DNA of 64,000 nt from Fibrella rubiginis (GTDB lineage Bacteria > Bacteroidota > Bacteroidia > Cytophagales > Spirosomataceae), in contig NZ_JAFMYV010000001.1 of NCBI RefSeq assembly GCF_017353185.1, positions 186,001 to 250,000 of the forward strand, read 5' to 3'. The position numbers and the translations under genes were made by a program. Positions within the stretch are counted from its first letter, which is position 1, and the number at the start of each line of letters is the position of its first letter. Positions 17,612-27,253 of this stretch are shown here, in pieces. The notes under the pieces are model-generated. The model was given only the letters and a program-made list of their open reading frames with translations. It ran no database searches and was not told the DNA's origin.

Positions 17612-18859
17612 TTACTCATTGTAATCCAGTTCCTTCCCATACGTTTCGGCTAGTCTGGATAACGACCAGGCGGCGAGGGTGAAGCAGAGGACGCCTACTG
17701 TGGCAGCGGCACCTAAGACGCCCAGTTGGGGCAGCGTTTTCAAATATTGAAACAGGGGTAGCGTGAGCAGTGTGGTGGCCCGCACGTTATTGGCGACCGA
17801 GGTAGTAGCCGTGGCGCGCAGGTTAGTGCCGAAGCTCTCGGCGGTGATGGTGAGAAACATGGCAACGTAGCCAATGCCAAATCCCATACACCCAAAAACG
17901 ATGTAAAGGCTTGTAGCTGAATTTGTTGCACCCACCAAAAACAGGGTGACGAACAATGCCGTAAAGGCCATCATCCAGCCGATAGCCCCCCGTCGCGACC
18001 GAAGCCACTGGCTGAAAAGTCCGCTGAACAGGTCGCCTGCCGCCATGCCAATATAAGTGAACATCACGCACTTGCCGGGCAAAACAGCTTCCCCAATGCC
18101 CAGCGCCTTGCCAAATTCGTTGCTGAACGTAGCCAGCAAGCCGATGACAAAGTAGGTAGGCAAGGCAATACCCATACAACGGAGGTAGCGCAGCAACCGG
18201 GATTTGCTGCTAAAAAACGCCCAGAAATTGCCCCGTTTCACAGCCGTTTCCCGCAACTGCTTATACATACCCGACTCCAACACACCGATGCGCAACAGGA
18301 GCAAGGCCAGGCCCAACCCGCCGCCAATGAAATAGGTCAGCCGCCAGTTGCCACTCGCGTTGACCGTCAGAAAAGCGGCTACAGCCCCCAGCAGTCCCAC
18401 GCTGGCTACCACGCTCGATCCGTAGCCGCGCAGGTGTTTCGGCAGCACCTCGCTCACGAGCGTAATGCCCGCGCCCAGTTCACCCGCCAGCCCCAGACCA
18501 GCCACAAACCGCAGCCACGCATAGGCTTCTGCCGACCCCACAAAACCACAGGCAATGTTGGCTAGTGAATAGGTTATGATGGAGCCAAACAGCACCGAGA
18601 GCCGCCCACGCTTATCGCCCAAAATGCCCCACAGGATGCCACCCAGCAACAGCCCCGCCTGCTGAAAATTCAGAATGCGCGCCCCTACCAGCGAAACGGC
18701 TTTCTCATCCAACCCTAGCTCGGTAAGGCTGGGCACACGTACGATGTTGAATATCAGCAGGTCGTAGACATCCACAAAATAACCCAGTGCAGCAACGAGT
18801 ACGGGGAGGCTTAGCACAGTTTGCCAGTTGGAAAGAGCCGGTCTCTGAAGAGGTTGCAT
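17612..18859 (-). CDS. MFS transporter
   Basis: 415 residues with about twelve transmembrane segments. The loop 2-3 motif GILWGILGDKRGRLSVLFGS matches the MFS G-x3-D-x2-G-R/K signature, and GLGLAGELGAGITLVSEVLPKHLRG is typical of the sugar/metabolite:H+ symporter (SHS/MHS) groups. The substrate is unknown. Convergent with the carboxypeptidase-regulatory protein. Confidence 0.9.
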   Translation of the reverse strand: MQPLQRPALSNWQTVLSLPVLVAALGYFVDVYDLLIFNIVRVPSLTELGLDEKAVSLVGARILNFQQAGLLLGGILWGILGDKRGRLSVLFGSIITYSLANIACGFVGSAEAYAWLRFVAGLGLAGELGAGITLVSEVLPKHLRGYGSSVVASVGLLGAVAAFLTVNASGNWRLTYFIGGGLGLALLLLRIGVLESGMYKQLRETAVKRGNFWAFFSSKSRLLRYLRCMGIALPTYFVIGLLATFSNEFGKALGIGEAVLPGKCVMFTYIGMAAGDLFSGLFSQWLRSRRGAIGWMMAFTALFVTLFLVGATNSATSLYIVFGCMGFGIGYVAMFLTITAESFGTNLRATATTSVANNVRATTLLTLPLFQYLKTLPQLGVLGAAATVGVLCFTLAAWSLSRLAETYGKELDYNE

Positions 18860-18870
18860 AACGTCGAACG

Positions 18871-18963
18871 GGATTTACGAGGTACGAATTACGATTTTTG
18901 CTTACGCCAGCGTACTGACACGTAAGCAAAAATCGTAATTCGTACCTCGTAATTCGTAAATCC
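18871..18963. repeat. Long hairpin 5' of both the MFS gene and the MRJP-like gene
   Basis: Left arm 18871-18906, right arm 18921-18963 with a 7-nt duplication (AATTCGT). Here the hairpin lies between divergent start codons, so it cannot serve as a simple terminator. Confidence 0.85.
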
Positions 18964-19018
18964 TTTTCTTAAACCTTCCCCAGGCCACACCGTTTCACTG
19001 TCAAACAACACAACGATT

Positions 19019-20122
19019 ATGAAAAAGTGGTTTCTACAGGCTGGTTTAGGCTTTTCGCTGTTGACCAGTGCCGTTCAATTCACACAGGCGCAGGCTAAAC
19101 TCGAACCTGTTTTTAAAGATGATACCTACCAGCTTACCGGTGTGGCGGTGTCTAAGACCGGGCGGATGTTTGTGAATTACCCCTATTGGACCGATACCTA
19201 CAAATACGCGCTGGTGGAGGTAATGAAAGACGGCACCAAAAAACCGTACCCCGACGAAGCCTGGAATAGCTGGAAACCCGGCCAGGACCCGGCCAACCGC
19301 TGGATTTGCGTACAGTCGGAGTTCGTAGATGATAAGGATCGGCTGTGGGTGATTGACCCGGCCAGCCCCAAACAGCAGGGCGTTTACCGCGATGCACATA
19401 AGCTCGTCTGCTTCGATCTGGCTACAAACAAAATCATCAGACAATACTCGTTCAAAGACATTGTAGGTCCCGACAGCTACCTCAACGATATCCGGGTCGA
19501 TACCGGACGTGAGGTGGTTTACCTGACCGAGTCGCAGCAGGGGGGCATCGCTGTGGTCGATATTAAAAGCGGCAAGATTACGATGAAACTACAGGGGCAT
19601 CCATCCGTGAAGGCCGACCCGACGTTCAAATTCACCATCGACGGGCGACTCCTGCAGGACAACAAAGGCCCCGTGGTGTTTAACTCAGACGGTATTGCGC
19701 TCACTCCCGATGGTAATATGCTCTATTACAAACCGTTGTCAGACAACAAGCTGTATCGTGTGCCCACCGCTGCCCTTCGCGACCCCAACATGAGCGACGC
19801 CGATGTGAAGGCTAAAGTGGAAGATCTGGGCAAATACACCACGACCGACGGTATGATTATCGACCCGGCAGGGAACCTCTACATGGGTGATATTCAAGGC
19901 TATGCGCTCTACAGCCTGGCTACCAATGGTAACTCCGCCGCCCCGCTGAAGCGCACCGACATCCTCACCGACAAAGTGCAGCTACAGTGGCCCGACAGCT
20001 ACGCCTTCCACGACGGCTACCTCTACGTGACCACGTCGCAGATTGACCATATGGCCAAAAACAACGGCGGCAAATCGACCCGCAAGCGGCCGTATGAGGT
20101 GTTTCGGGTGAAGATGAGGTAA
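19019..20122 (+). CDS. Secreted major-royal-jelly-protein/SMP-30-like beta-propeller
   Basis: 367 residues with a signal peptide ending at TQAQ. The mature part is a six-bladed beta-propeller: YQLTGVAVSKTGRMFVNYPYW, then DPANRWICVQSEFVDDKDRLW, YLNDIRVDTGREVVYLTES and NSDGIALTPDGNMLYYKPL. This matches the MRJP/Yellow family found in bacteria. Function in bacteria is largely unknown (lactonase- or tautomerase-related). Its last three codons and stop form the beginning of the following hairpin. Confidence 0.85.
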   Translation: MKKWFLQAGLGFSLLTSAVQFTQAQAKLEPVFKDDTYQLTGVAVSKTGRMFVNYPYWTDTYKYALVEVMKDGTKKPYPDEAWNSWKPGQDPANRWICVQSEFVDDKDRLWVIDPASPKQQGVYRDAHKLVCFDLATNKIIRQYSFKDIVGPDSYLNDIRVDTGREVVYLTESQQGGIAVVDIKSGKITMKLQGHPSVKADPTFKFTIDGRLLQDNKGPVVFNSDGIALTPDGNMLYYKPLSDNKLYRVPTAALRDPNMSDADVKAKVEDLGKYTTTDGMIIDPAGNLYMGDIQGYALYSLATNGNSAAPLKRTDILTDKVQLQWPDSYAFHDGYLYVTTSQIDHMAKNNGGKSTRKRPYEVFRVKMR

Positions 20123-20240
20123 GAAAAGGAGGCTATAACACAGAGGTGCACAGAGGGCCACGGAGTTACACAGAGTTATTAATGTCTCCGTGTAACTCCG
20201 TGGCCCTCTGTGTTATAGCCTCCTTTTCTTACCTCATCTT
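20111..20240. repeat. Long hairpin containing the stop codon of the MRJP-like gene
   Basis: Left arm 20111-20171 and right arm 20190-20240. The left arm carries a 10-nt insertion (GTGCACAGAG type). The left arm begins with the last codons AAG ATG AGG TAA of the upstream gene, and their inverted copy is at 20229-20240. The words CTCCGTGTAACTCCGTGGCC and CTCTGTG recur in other hairpins. Confidence 0.9.
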
Positions 20241-20316
20241 AAAAATAAATCCCCCAAACCCTTGCATCTCTCGTCATTGTCTTTGTTACTTTGTAATTCA
20301 AAGTACTTTCAGCACT

Positions 20317-21045
20317 ATGCTTTATCCAACCAAGTTTTTGGTAAAGCAGTCTACCCCCACCGTTCCGTCGTCGCAGGGAGAGGGCCTTCGGGCACTCGCC
20401 TTGCTCACGGCGGTTTGTCTGTTGTTTGCCGTGGGGCGCGGACTGTTCACGGGCGTTTGGTGGTACCTCATTTTGGGTGCCTGGAACCTCTTTCTGGCCC
20501 TGTTTCCGCTGGGCGTTATGCTTGTCCTCCGCGATCTGCGGGCTGCACCGGGACTACTCACCGGCAATCGGCTGAAACTGGTAACCTGGTCAGCATTAGG
20601 CCTTTGGCTGCTTTTCATGCCCAATGCGCCCTACATCATTACTGATCTGTTTCACCTGCGCCATACCGACAATACGTACATCTATTACGACACGCTACTG
20701 ATTTTTGTGGGTGCCTTAACGGGGCTGCTGGCGGGACTCTACAGTACGCTGCTGGCCCACCGGCTGCTCAATACCCTTACCGACAGCATCACGGCCTGGG
20801 GGTTGGTGCTGGCTTGTCAGGGGTTGGCGGGGTTCGGTATTTTTCTGGGCCGGTTTGGGCGCTGGAATAGCTGGCATCTGGTGAGTAAGCCCATTGTATT
20901 GAGCCGTGCCCTCTGGGATGCGCTGGGCGACCCGGTGGCGCAGAAAGTGACCATGACCTACGGTTTTGGGCTGGCTGTGCTGTATGTTGCGTTCTGGTTA
21001 TTTACCGAAAGCCGCGTCAGTACCCGGTCAGACACGTATCCATGA
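20317..21045 (+). CDS. DUF1361 membrane protein
   Basis: 242 residues from the ATG at 20317. The frame from 20146 runs through the hairpin and is not credible as protein. About seven transmembrane segments. LFMPNAPYIITDLFHL and LGRFGRWNSWHLVSKP are the DUF1361 hallmarks. Function unknown, inner membrane. It overlaps the dgkA-like gene by 4 nt (ATGA). Confidence 0.85.
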   Translation: MLYPTKFLVKQSTPTVPSSQGEGLRALALLTAVCLLFAVGRGLFTGVWWYLILGAWNLFLALFPLGVMLVLRDLRAAPGLLTGNRLKLVTWSALGLWLLFMPNAPYIITDLFHLRHTDNTYIYYDTLLIFVGALTGLLAGLYSTLLAHRLLNTLTDSITAWGLVLACQGLAGFGIFLGRFGRWNSWHLVSKPIVLSRALWDALGDPVAQKVTMTYGFGLAVLYVAFWLFTESRVSTRSDTYP

Positions 21046-21419
21046 TCAATTTGCCTAAAGTGCTGCGTAGTTTTCGGTTTGCCGGTCAGGGCATCATCGA
21101 CCTGTTTCGGTATGAGAACAACGCGAAAGTGCATTTGCTAGTCGCGGTTGTGGTTGTGGTTGCAGGATTTTGGCTGAAGCTGTCTACAACAGAGTGGGCG
21201 TTGATCGTTACGCAGATTGGGCTGGTCTGGGCCGCAGAGGGGTTTAACACCGCCCTCGAAAAGCTCTGCGACCGTGTTACCACGCAACATGATCCGCTCA
21301 TTAAAGCAGCCAAAGACCTGGCCGCCGCCGCCGTCCTGATCCTGGGCCTCACGGCAGTAGTGGTCGGCCTGCTTATTTTCGTACCAAGATTGTATGCTTT
21401 TTTTGACCTTATCAACTAA
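21042..21419 (+). CDS. dgkA: Diacylglycerol kinase (DgkA family)
   Basis: 125 residues. SFRFAGQGIIDLFRYENNAKVHL at the N-terminus and the signature EGFNTALEKLCDRVT (E-x-x-N-T-A-x-E) identify the small integral-membrane kinase, with three transmembrane helices. In Gram-positives and Bacteroidota the family often phosphorylates undecaprenol as well as diacylglycerol, so the substrate is uncertain. Translationally coupled to the DUF1361 gene. Confidence 0.92.
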   Translation: MINLPKVLRSFRFAGQGIIDLFRYENNAKVHLLVAVVVVVAGFWLKLSTTEWALIVTQIGLVWAAEGFNTALEKLCDRVTTQHDPLIKAAKDLAAAAVLILGLTAVVVGLLIFVPRLYAFFDLIN

Positions 21420-21422
21420 CTC

Positions 21423-22112
21423 ATGTCGCACGAACATCTACAAACCCTGACCGAAATCCGTGGCATGATGGAACGGTCTACTAAGTTCCTGTCACTCAGC
21501 GGCTTGTCGGGCGTGTCGGCGGGGCTGGTTGCCATGGGTGGCGCCATGGTGGCTTACCTTCGGCTACGGACAAGCTGGTTTACCGTGCTCGATTCAGGTC
21601 AGTACGACCGCCTGACGCGACCATCCATGACGCAACGGGAAACGCTCGATTTTTTGCTCATCGATGCCTTGGTTGTATTGGTGCTGGCTGTGCTGGCGGC
21701 CTGGTTTTTTACATCACGAAAGGCCCGTCGGCAGGGGCTAACGGTCTGGAATTCAGCTTCGCGGCGGCTCATCTGGGCGTTGGTGGTGCCGTTGGCGGCA
21801 GCGGGTGTGTTCTGCGTCGGGCTGGTTTACCAGCATGCCGTGTGGCTTGTTTGCCCCACCATGCTCACCTTCTACGGCCTTACCCTGCTCAATGCCAGCC
21901 GCTATACCTACCGCGACCTTGAATACCTCGGCCTGTGCGAAATTGGGCTGGGCTTACTCGCGCTGTTTCTGACGGGCTACGGCCTGCTGATGTGGACGCT
22001 CGGTTTTGGGGTGTTGCACATTGTCTACGGCACCGTGATGTGGTTTAAGTATGATCAAACCGGTCCTCAGCCTGCGTCGGGTCCGGTTGACTTTGATCAG
22101 GATACCCTATGA
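21423..22112 (+). CDS. Four-to-six-helix membrane protein linked to a wHTH regulator
   Basis: 229 residues with about six hydrophobic segments and an N-terminal helix LQTLTEIRGMMERSTKFLSL that is common in uncharacterised Bacteroidota membrane proteins. No enzymatic motif. It starts 3 nt after dgkA and overlaps the downstream wHTH gene by 4 nt (ATGATG), so membrane protein and regulator are made together. A sensing or envelope-stress role is only a guess. Confidence 0.6.
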   Translation: MSHEHLQTLTEIRGMMERSTKFLSLSGLSGVSAGLVAMGGAMVAYLRLRTSWFTVLDSGQYDRLTRPSMTQRETLDFLLIDALVVLVLAVLAAWFFTSRKARRQGLTVWNSASRRLIWALVVPLAAAGVFCVGLVYQHAVWLVCPTMLTFYGLTLLNASRYTYRDLEYLGLCEIGLGLLALFLTGYGLLMWTLGFGVLHIVYGTVMWFKYDQTGPQPASGPVDFDQDTL

Positions 22113-22411
22113 TGAACGATCTGCTGGCCCGGTTCAATAAAGCGTTTGAAAGCAAAGCGCGACTCAGCATTATGTCGGTGCTGATGGTGAACGACGCGGT
22201 CAGTTTTAATGAATTGAAGGAACTGCTGTCACTCACAGACGGCAACCTCGCCACGCACCTTCGCGCGCTGGAAGAGCAGGGGTATGTGCTGGTGCAAAAA
22301 CAGTTCATTGGTCGAAAACCCAATACCAGTTATTCGGCCACTGATGCCGGCAAACAAGCGTTCACCGATCATTTAAACGCGCTGGAAGCGTTTATTCGGG
22401 GCGGTAGTTAA
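22109..22411 (+). CDS. Winged-helix transcriptional regulator (HTH_34/ArsR-MarR-like)
   Basis: 100 residues. KARLSIMSVLMVNDAVSFNELKELLSLTDGNLATHLRALEEQGYV is a full winged-helix DNA-binding domain of the HTH_34 type, followed by a wing (QFIGRKPNTSYSATDAG) and a C-terminal dimerisation helix. No metal-binding cysteines. It is probably autoregulatory for the coupled membrane protein gene. Confidence 0.85.
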   Translation: MMNDLLARFNKAFESKARLSIMSVLMVNDAVSFNELKELLSLTDGNLATHLRALEEQGYVLVQKQFIGRKPNTSYSATDAGKQAFTDHLNALEAFIRGGS

Positions 22412-22423
22412 CCTGATTGCCTT

Positions 22424-23086
22424 TTATTTTCCCAAATCCAGCGTATCGGACCAGCTTTCCAGTCGCTTAGTTTCGTCGGAAAGGTGGCTGGCTGAAAGGC
22501 ATAGCTGCTGCCGTTGCTGGTTGTAGTAGATACCAAACGGTGGTGCCATTAACTCATCCGAGGCGTCGTATTCTTTCCTGACAATCGGCCATTCAATTAG
22601 CGGCAGAGCCGAGGACGTACGGGTGAGTTCAACCCGCTTAAGGCGAAAATCAGAGACCGCATTGCCATAGGGCACTTCCTTGTAGATCAGTCCATCGCCT
22701 ACGTTGCGCACGTCATTAGGTACGTGGGCGGCCACCATAAAACCGATGGCGGTGAACCCTGCCGTGCTGAATACGTAGCCCGCTCCGAAGATAGACAGTT
22801 GCGCAATTCCGGCCAGGTAATGCCCCTTTTTGCCCCGCTCCGTTCGTAAAATCCAGATCAACAGCGATACGGTTCCATAAATGGACATGAGCATAAACCA
22901 GTCGATCAAACTGCTGGTGGTGCTAATGCCCGTGATAAGGCCAGCAATAGCTAACCCGCTGAGGATAAACGATGTCCAGAGAATAAGCTGCCGCGTGCCG
23001 GGCTGGTCGGCTGTAGCGCTGATGACCACGTAAGCTATCGGTGGGTAAAACCAAAGCGCGAAAATGACGATGATGAAAGCGGACAT
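22424..23086 (-). CDS. Uncharacterised membrane protein
   Basis: 220 residues with five or six hydrophobic segments in the first 135 residues and a soluble C-terminal tail. No family recognised. It is convergent with the wHTH gene (12-bp gap, no hairpin) and separated from the helicase gene by a long hairpin. Confidence 0.55.
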   Translation of the reverse strand: MSAFIIVIFALWFYPPIAYVVISATADQPGTRQLILWTSFILSGLAIAGLITGISTTSSLIDWFMLMSIYGTVSLLIWILRTERGKKGHYLAGIAQLSIFGAGYVFSTAGFTAIGFMVAAHVPNDVRNVGDGLIYKEVPYGNAVSDFRLKRVELTRTSSALPLIEWPIVRKEYDASDELMAPPFGIYYNQQRQQLCLSASHLSDETKRLESWSDTLDLGK

Positions 23087-23095
23087 AAGGGTGAT

Positions 23096-23187
23096 GTTTA
23101 ACGTCCAATGGCTAACGTTTAAGGTCCAAGGTTGCTTCTACTGTAATGCGCGAAGCAACCTTGGACCTTAAACGTTAAACATTGGAC
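23096..23187. repeat. Long hairpin containing the helicase stop codon
   Basis: Inner arms 23114-23137 and 23153-23176 are exact complements. Outer words GTTTAACGTCCAATGG and TTAAACATTGGAC extend the pairing. The right arm provides the last codons (SNV) and the TAA stop (23175-23177) of the helicase. Confidence 0.85.
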
Positions 23188-26100
23188 TTATTCTTCCAGT
23201 GATTACGGCTCCAGCGGCGTTGAAAGGGCCAATGGCGCTCGGCAAGGGCAATGGGGCGGTAAGCATGGGCCTCTTTTGGCGACTGTTGAAAATACGTCGC
23301 ATCGTCGGTTAAAACAAGGCCTGTATACTGGTTAGCATCGCGGATAGTGAGGTCAGCGAAAGGCAGTTCGGGTTGCCAGTTGGGGTGCTCGGCGGCCAAC
23401 TGATCTTTCAGTAACTGACCCGACCGTGGACCGTCGCCGTCGGGGGTGGGTGTGGGCCGGTACCGCCCCTGCGACACGTCGAGGGCGTATTGCAGGTAGA
23501 CCTTGAGCAATTTTGGCCCTATGTTGGCCGTGTTTTCGACAACTAACTGGTTGGGCAGCAGGCTGGTGATAACATAAATACGTTCCCGCGCCCGCGTCAC
23601 GGCCACGTTGAGTCGGTTTTCGCCACCAGCCATGTTCAGGCTCCCAAATTGTGCCGCCAAACGACCTGTTGAGTCAGGGGCGTAGGCTACCGAAAACAGG
23701 AGTACGTCGCACTCATCGCCCTGCACGTTCTCAATGTTTTTCACAAAAAGAACCTCATGCGGTGAGGCTTCCAGTAAGTCCTGTATCAGTTGTTGCTGCT
23801 GAAAATTGACTGTCACCACTCCAACAGACCGACCTGGTAATTCGGTCTGGAGTTCGGCTACCAGATCAACCACGGCCTGAGCTTCGATGGGGTTGGTACG
23901 GTCTCGCTCCGGCGCACCGGTCGCACGGTTGGCCGTCCACTGACCCGACACATGCCGGTAGCGGATGCCTGGTTCGCCGTGATTGGCCTGCTCAAAATCG
24001 GGGAGCAGACTCAGCGAGTGGTTGTAAAAATGTTCGTTTGAAAAATCAATGAGATCGAGACTACGGCTGCGATAATGGCCCGTCAGAAGCACCTGAGGCA
24101 GGTATTGTGCCGCCAGGTCAAGCAGCGATTCCACTTCCATTGCCGCTTCGGGCACCTCGTCGGGGTCGGTTTCGGCATCGTCGAAACGGGCGCGGTACAG
24201 GTCACTGGGGCGGAGTTGTTTGCTGTCGCCGGTCACCACTACCTGCCGCCCGCGGAGCATGGCGGGCAACCCATTTTCGGCAAAACACTGCGACGCTTCA
24301 TCAAAAATAACGAGGTCGAACAGGTCACGCTGCATGGGAAAAATAGCCGACACTGATTCGGGCGAGGCCATCCAGCACGGAATAAGCCGGAACACCTCGG
24401 CGAAGTGGGTCTCCATGAGTTTCCGCACCGGCCATACACTCCGCTTCTTGGTGACCTGGTGCCGTAGGTCGCGAAAACTAACCACGTTGCTGAGCCGGTT
24501 CAGCACTAGGTCGCGGTAGGTTTGTTCGCGCAGTTTCAGGAGCAAAATGTCGCGCGTGAGCACCTGCCGGTTGGCAATACTCGTCTGTAAGGCCGCTTCG
24601 TCCTGCTCCATTTTCAACGACGACACGCTCCGCAGTTGCGGATACAGGCTTTCGAGATGGTCAATCCAGGCCAGCCGCAGCCCATTGTCGAACGCCGCTA
24701 CTGAAGCAACCCGGTCGGCCACGGTGCGTTCATTGGTTGTAAACGCCGCCCAGAGCCGGTCCTGCTCAATCAGGTTATCTGCATCTTGCCGCAGGGCGGT
24801 TTGCAATGCCTGCTGGTGTTCCGGATTTGCTGAAAGAGTAGTTAACTGGCTGGCTGTCAGGTACGTTTGCCATTGCTGTTGTTTCGTTGCTAGTTCGGCC
24901 AGCAGCACCCGAACGTCTGTCAGCCGTTGGGTAAACGCGGCCAGTGCAATTGGTTGTTTCAACTGGTTACGCAGGGGTAAGAACAGATTGCCGAGGGTGT
25001 CGTATAAACCATGGGCACCCACCACAGCGGTTTCCAGCGTTTGCAACTGTGTCAGCAACGTAGCCGGTTCAGCCGGGGCGCAACTGCCCGTAAACTGCTC
25101 AATCAGGGCCATTGCCTGTGTGGTCCAGACTTGCCGGCTCTCCCATAACTGCTTTATCGTCAGTAGGTCGTCCATCGACGTGCCCAGGCCGTTTTCGGTT
25201 GCCAGCGCGGTCAGAAACGGCTTGTCGCTGTAGAAGAGCCATTTGAATACCGACTGCCGCGCCGCAATACCCGCTGCCAGCCGGGCGGTTAGCGTACTGG
25301 TGTCGGCGCTGGTTTTCAGCAGGCCATCGGCTTCCAGTTGACCCAGCTGGGTGCGCTTTTCGGCAAAGGTATCGGTAGGGTCGGGGAGGGCGCCGGTGCC
25401 TATGCGCGTGAGCACGGGCCACACCTGGGCGTTGGTTGGGGCGGTCAGCGTTTGTACAATATCGTCCAAAACGGCGCGGCGGGAGGCATATTGCTCTGTT
25501 ACGTCGGTCCAGCTGAGGCGTTGTTCCATCAGCGAGGCGGCCCGGTCGAGCAGGTCGGGCATGGTCTGCGCGGCCTCGTCAATCGTCTGGCGCACCGCCG
25601 CGATGTCCTGTCCTGTAAACGGCGCAAACGACACCCGGCTGGCAAACGGATGGTTCGGACCGAGGCGGTCGCGGTAGGTAATAAAGTAGCCCAGCCGGTC
25701 GCGGAAGTCCGTCGCCTCGTCGAACCGGAAGTGACGGTAGAGATCGGCCATCGGCGCGGTCGGTCCGGCGGGGTTGCTGCTTAGGTAGAGGTCTTTGGCC
25801 GACAAGCCGCAAACGGAAGCATCAAACAGCGCATCTTTAAAGCCCTGCAACTCAGTCACCAGCGCGTCGATGCGGCGGCTTTCCTGGGTAAACGTCCGGT
25901 CGAGCAGAACGGCGTCTAATCCGTTGTTTTGCTGCCGGTAGGCTTCTACGGCGTCAATCTGGGCCGTTAGCTGGGCATAGAGGGCTTTCCGGTCGTCCTG
26001 AAAATCGTGAATCAGCGCGGCAAACGGGGCCATGCCCACGTCGGCCAATCGCTTGTAGACCACATCGAGGGCCGCGCGTTTCTGACATACCAGCAGTACA

Positions 26101-27140
26101 CGTTTCCCCGCGGCGGCGGCATCGGCCATCAGGTTGGCAATCAACTGCGACTTGCCCGTGCCCGGCGGCCCCTGTACCACCACCGACTGCCCCGTTTTTA
26201 CGGCCATCGCCGCCCGCTCCTGCGCTGCATCAATGGCAAGGGGGAGGAGGGAGGGAGAAAAGGAGGAAGGGGGGAAAGGAGGAAGGGAGGAAGGCGTCGT
26301 AGTAGCTGCGATTGCTTTTTCCATCTCGTTCCCTTCTTCCCTTTCCTCCTCTCCTCCTCGCATCCCTTCCTCCAACATTGTATCATAATCCGGCACCAGA
26401 AACGAACCAGCTTGGGGGAAAATGCCCAAAACGGCCTCTGGGAATAGTTTTAGCTCGCCGACGGCTTCCAACTCTGTTAGTGACCTGGCCGATTGTTTGT
26501 CGAACGGCTGGAGGAGGTTGGTGAAGTTTTGGGTGTTAAAATTCAGTTCATACGGGCTGCTTTTGAGCCAGTCGTAGAGCTGCATCCGGAACGTAAGCGG
26601 GTCTTTGTCGAAGTGGTCGAAATCGGGGTCGGTCCACTCGTCGCCGAGCCTGATGCCGTTGAAATAGCTGTAGGCCAGGCCAATCGACTGGTTGAATTGC
26701 ACCGGTACGTCGCCCCGGCGTTCCAGTCGCCATTCGTTGCCCTCGGTGGTCAGGTGGACGGGAAAGAACAGCAGCGGACCGTGCACGGGCGTACCATCGT
26801 TGAAGCGGCCCCGCACAAACGGCCAGCCCACGTAGAGGTCTTCGGTGCCGCGTTCTTCTTCAATAAACCGTTCGGTCCGCATCAGTCGGCGGAGGTGTTT
26901 GCTGAGTACGTTGGCCCGTTCGTCGCGGGGGTCTGATACCGCGCAGAGGGGCACATGCTTTTTTTGGGCAATAAGGCCCACTATAAGGTCGAATGAGGGT
27001 TTGTTAAGCCGAAAATTGGCTTCGTGCAGGTCTACAAACTGATCAACGGGCAGGGTATTTAGTAACAGAGACCGATTGCGGCTACTCAAATTGGTCAGGC
27101 GGCGACGATAAGCACGAAGTACGGCGGGCGACAATTGCAT
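23175..27140 (-). CDS. DUF4011 SF1 DNA/RNA helicase with C-terminal nuclease-like region
   Basis: 1,321 residues from the ATG at 27140. DUF4011-type N-terminus (LSPAVLRAYRRRLTNLSSRN). Walker A is VVVQGPPGTGKSQ (about residue 325), Walker B is VIFDEASQ, motif III is VVVTGDSKQLRPS and motif VI is NVAVTRARERIYVI. The C-terminal segment with NQYTGLVLTDDATYFQQSPK followed by YRPIALAERHWPFQRRW matches the nuclease-like end of this family. Such helicases are often associated with genome defence or repair. Oddly, residues about 257-300 are a low-complexity insertion encoded by a purine-rich imperfect inverted repeat. Confidence 0.88.
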   Translation of the reverse strand: MQLSPAVLRAYRRRLTNLSSRNRSLLLNTLPVDQFVDLHEANFRLNKPSFDLIVGLIAQKKHVPLCAVSDPRDERANVLSKHLRRLMRTERFIEEERGTEDLYVGWPFVRGRFNDGTPVHGPLLFFPVHLTTEGNEWRLERRGDVPVQFNQSIGLAYSYFNGIRLGDEWTDPDFDHFDKDPLTFRMQLYDWLKSSPYELNFNTQNFTNLLQPFDKQSARSLTELEAVGELKLFPEAVLGIFPQAGSFLVPDYDTMLEEGMRGGEEEREEGNEMEKAIAATTTPSSLPPFPPSSFSPSLLPLAIDAAQERAAMAVKTGQSVVVQGPPGTGKSQLIANLMADAAAAGKRVLLVCQKRAALDVVYKRLADVGMAPFAALIHDFQDDRKALYAQLTAQIDAVEAYRQQNNGLDAVLLDRTFTQESRRIDALVTELQGFKDALFDASVCGLSAKDLYLSSNPAGPTAPMADLYRHFRFDEATDFRDRLGYFITYRDRLGPNHPFASRVSFAPFTGQDIAAVRQTIDEAAQTMPDLLDRAASLMEQRLSWTDVTEQYASRRAVLDDIVQTLTAPTNAQVWPVLTRIGTGALPDPTDTFAEKRTQLGQLEADGLLKTSADTSTLTARLAAGIAARQSVFKWLFYSDKPFLTALATENGLGTSMDDLLTIKQLWESRQVWTTQAMALIEQFTGSCAPAEPATLLTQLQTLETAVVGAHGLYDTLGNLFLPLRNQLKQPIALAAFTQRLTDVRVLLAELATKQQQWQTYLTASQLTTLSANPEHQQALQTALRQDADNLIEQDRLWAAFTTNERTVADRVASVAAFDNGLRLAWIDHLESLYPQLRSVSSLKMEQDEAALQTSIANRQVLTRDILLLKLREQTYRDLVLNRLSNVVSFRDLRHQVTKKRSVWPVRKLMETHFAEVFRLIPCWMASPESVSAIFPMQRDLFDLVIFDEASQCFAENGLPAMLRGRQVVVTGDSKQLRPSDLYRARFDDAETDPDEVPEAAMEVESLLDLAAQYLPQVLLTGHYRSRSLDLIDFSNEHFYNHSLSLLPDFEQANHGEPGIRYRHVSGQWTANRATGAPERDRTNPIEAQAVVDLVAELQTELPGRSVGVVTVNFQQQQLIQDLLEASPHEVLFVKNIENVQGDECDVLLFSVAYAPDSTGRLAAQFGSLNMAGGENRLNVAVTRARERIYVITSLLPNQLVVENTANIGPKLLKVYLQYALDVSQGRYRPTPTPDGDGPRSGQLLKDQLAAEHPNWQPELPFADLTIRDANQYTGLVLTDDATYFQQSPKEAHAYRPIALAERHWPFQRRWSRNHWKNKSNV
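26240..26375. repeat. Purine/pyrimidine inverted repeat in frame inside the helicase gene
   Basis: A GGGAGGAGGGAGGGAGAAAA-type tract (26240-26297) faces a CTTCCCTTTCCTCCTCTCCTCC-type tract (26333-26372). The segment encodes Glu/Gly-rich then Pro/Ser-rich residues between the DUF4011 part and Walker A. The purine tract resembles that of the intergenic region at 11,349. Confidence 0.7.
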
Positions 27141-27253
27141 ATGTAAAGCTAACGACGAGGCCCCTAGGAAGCGTGTAAGGCGAGTGGGCAATGTCCTTAT
27201 CAGGCTTAGTCTGAATCAGAACTCATGGTTGGCCATCCTGTAGTCATGAACAC

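Noticed and set aside
20146..20316. N-terminal extension of the DUF1361 protein
   Set aside because: The extension translates the hairpin and its loop and is not protein-like. The ATG at 20,317 gives a normal membrane protein.
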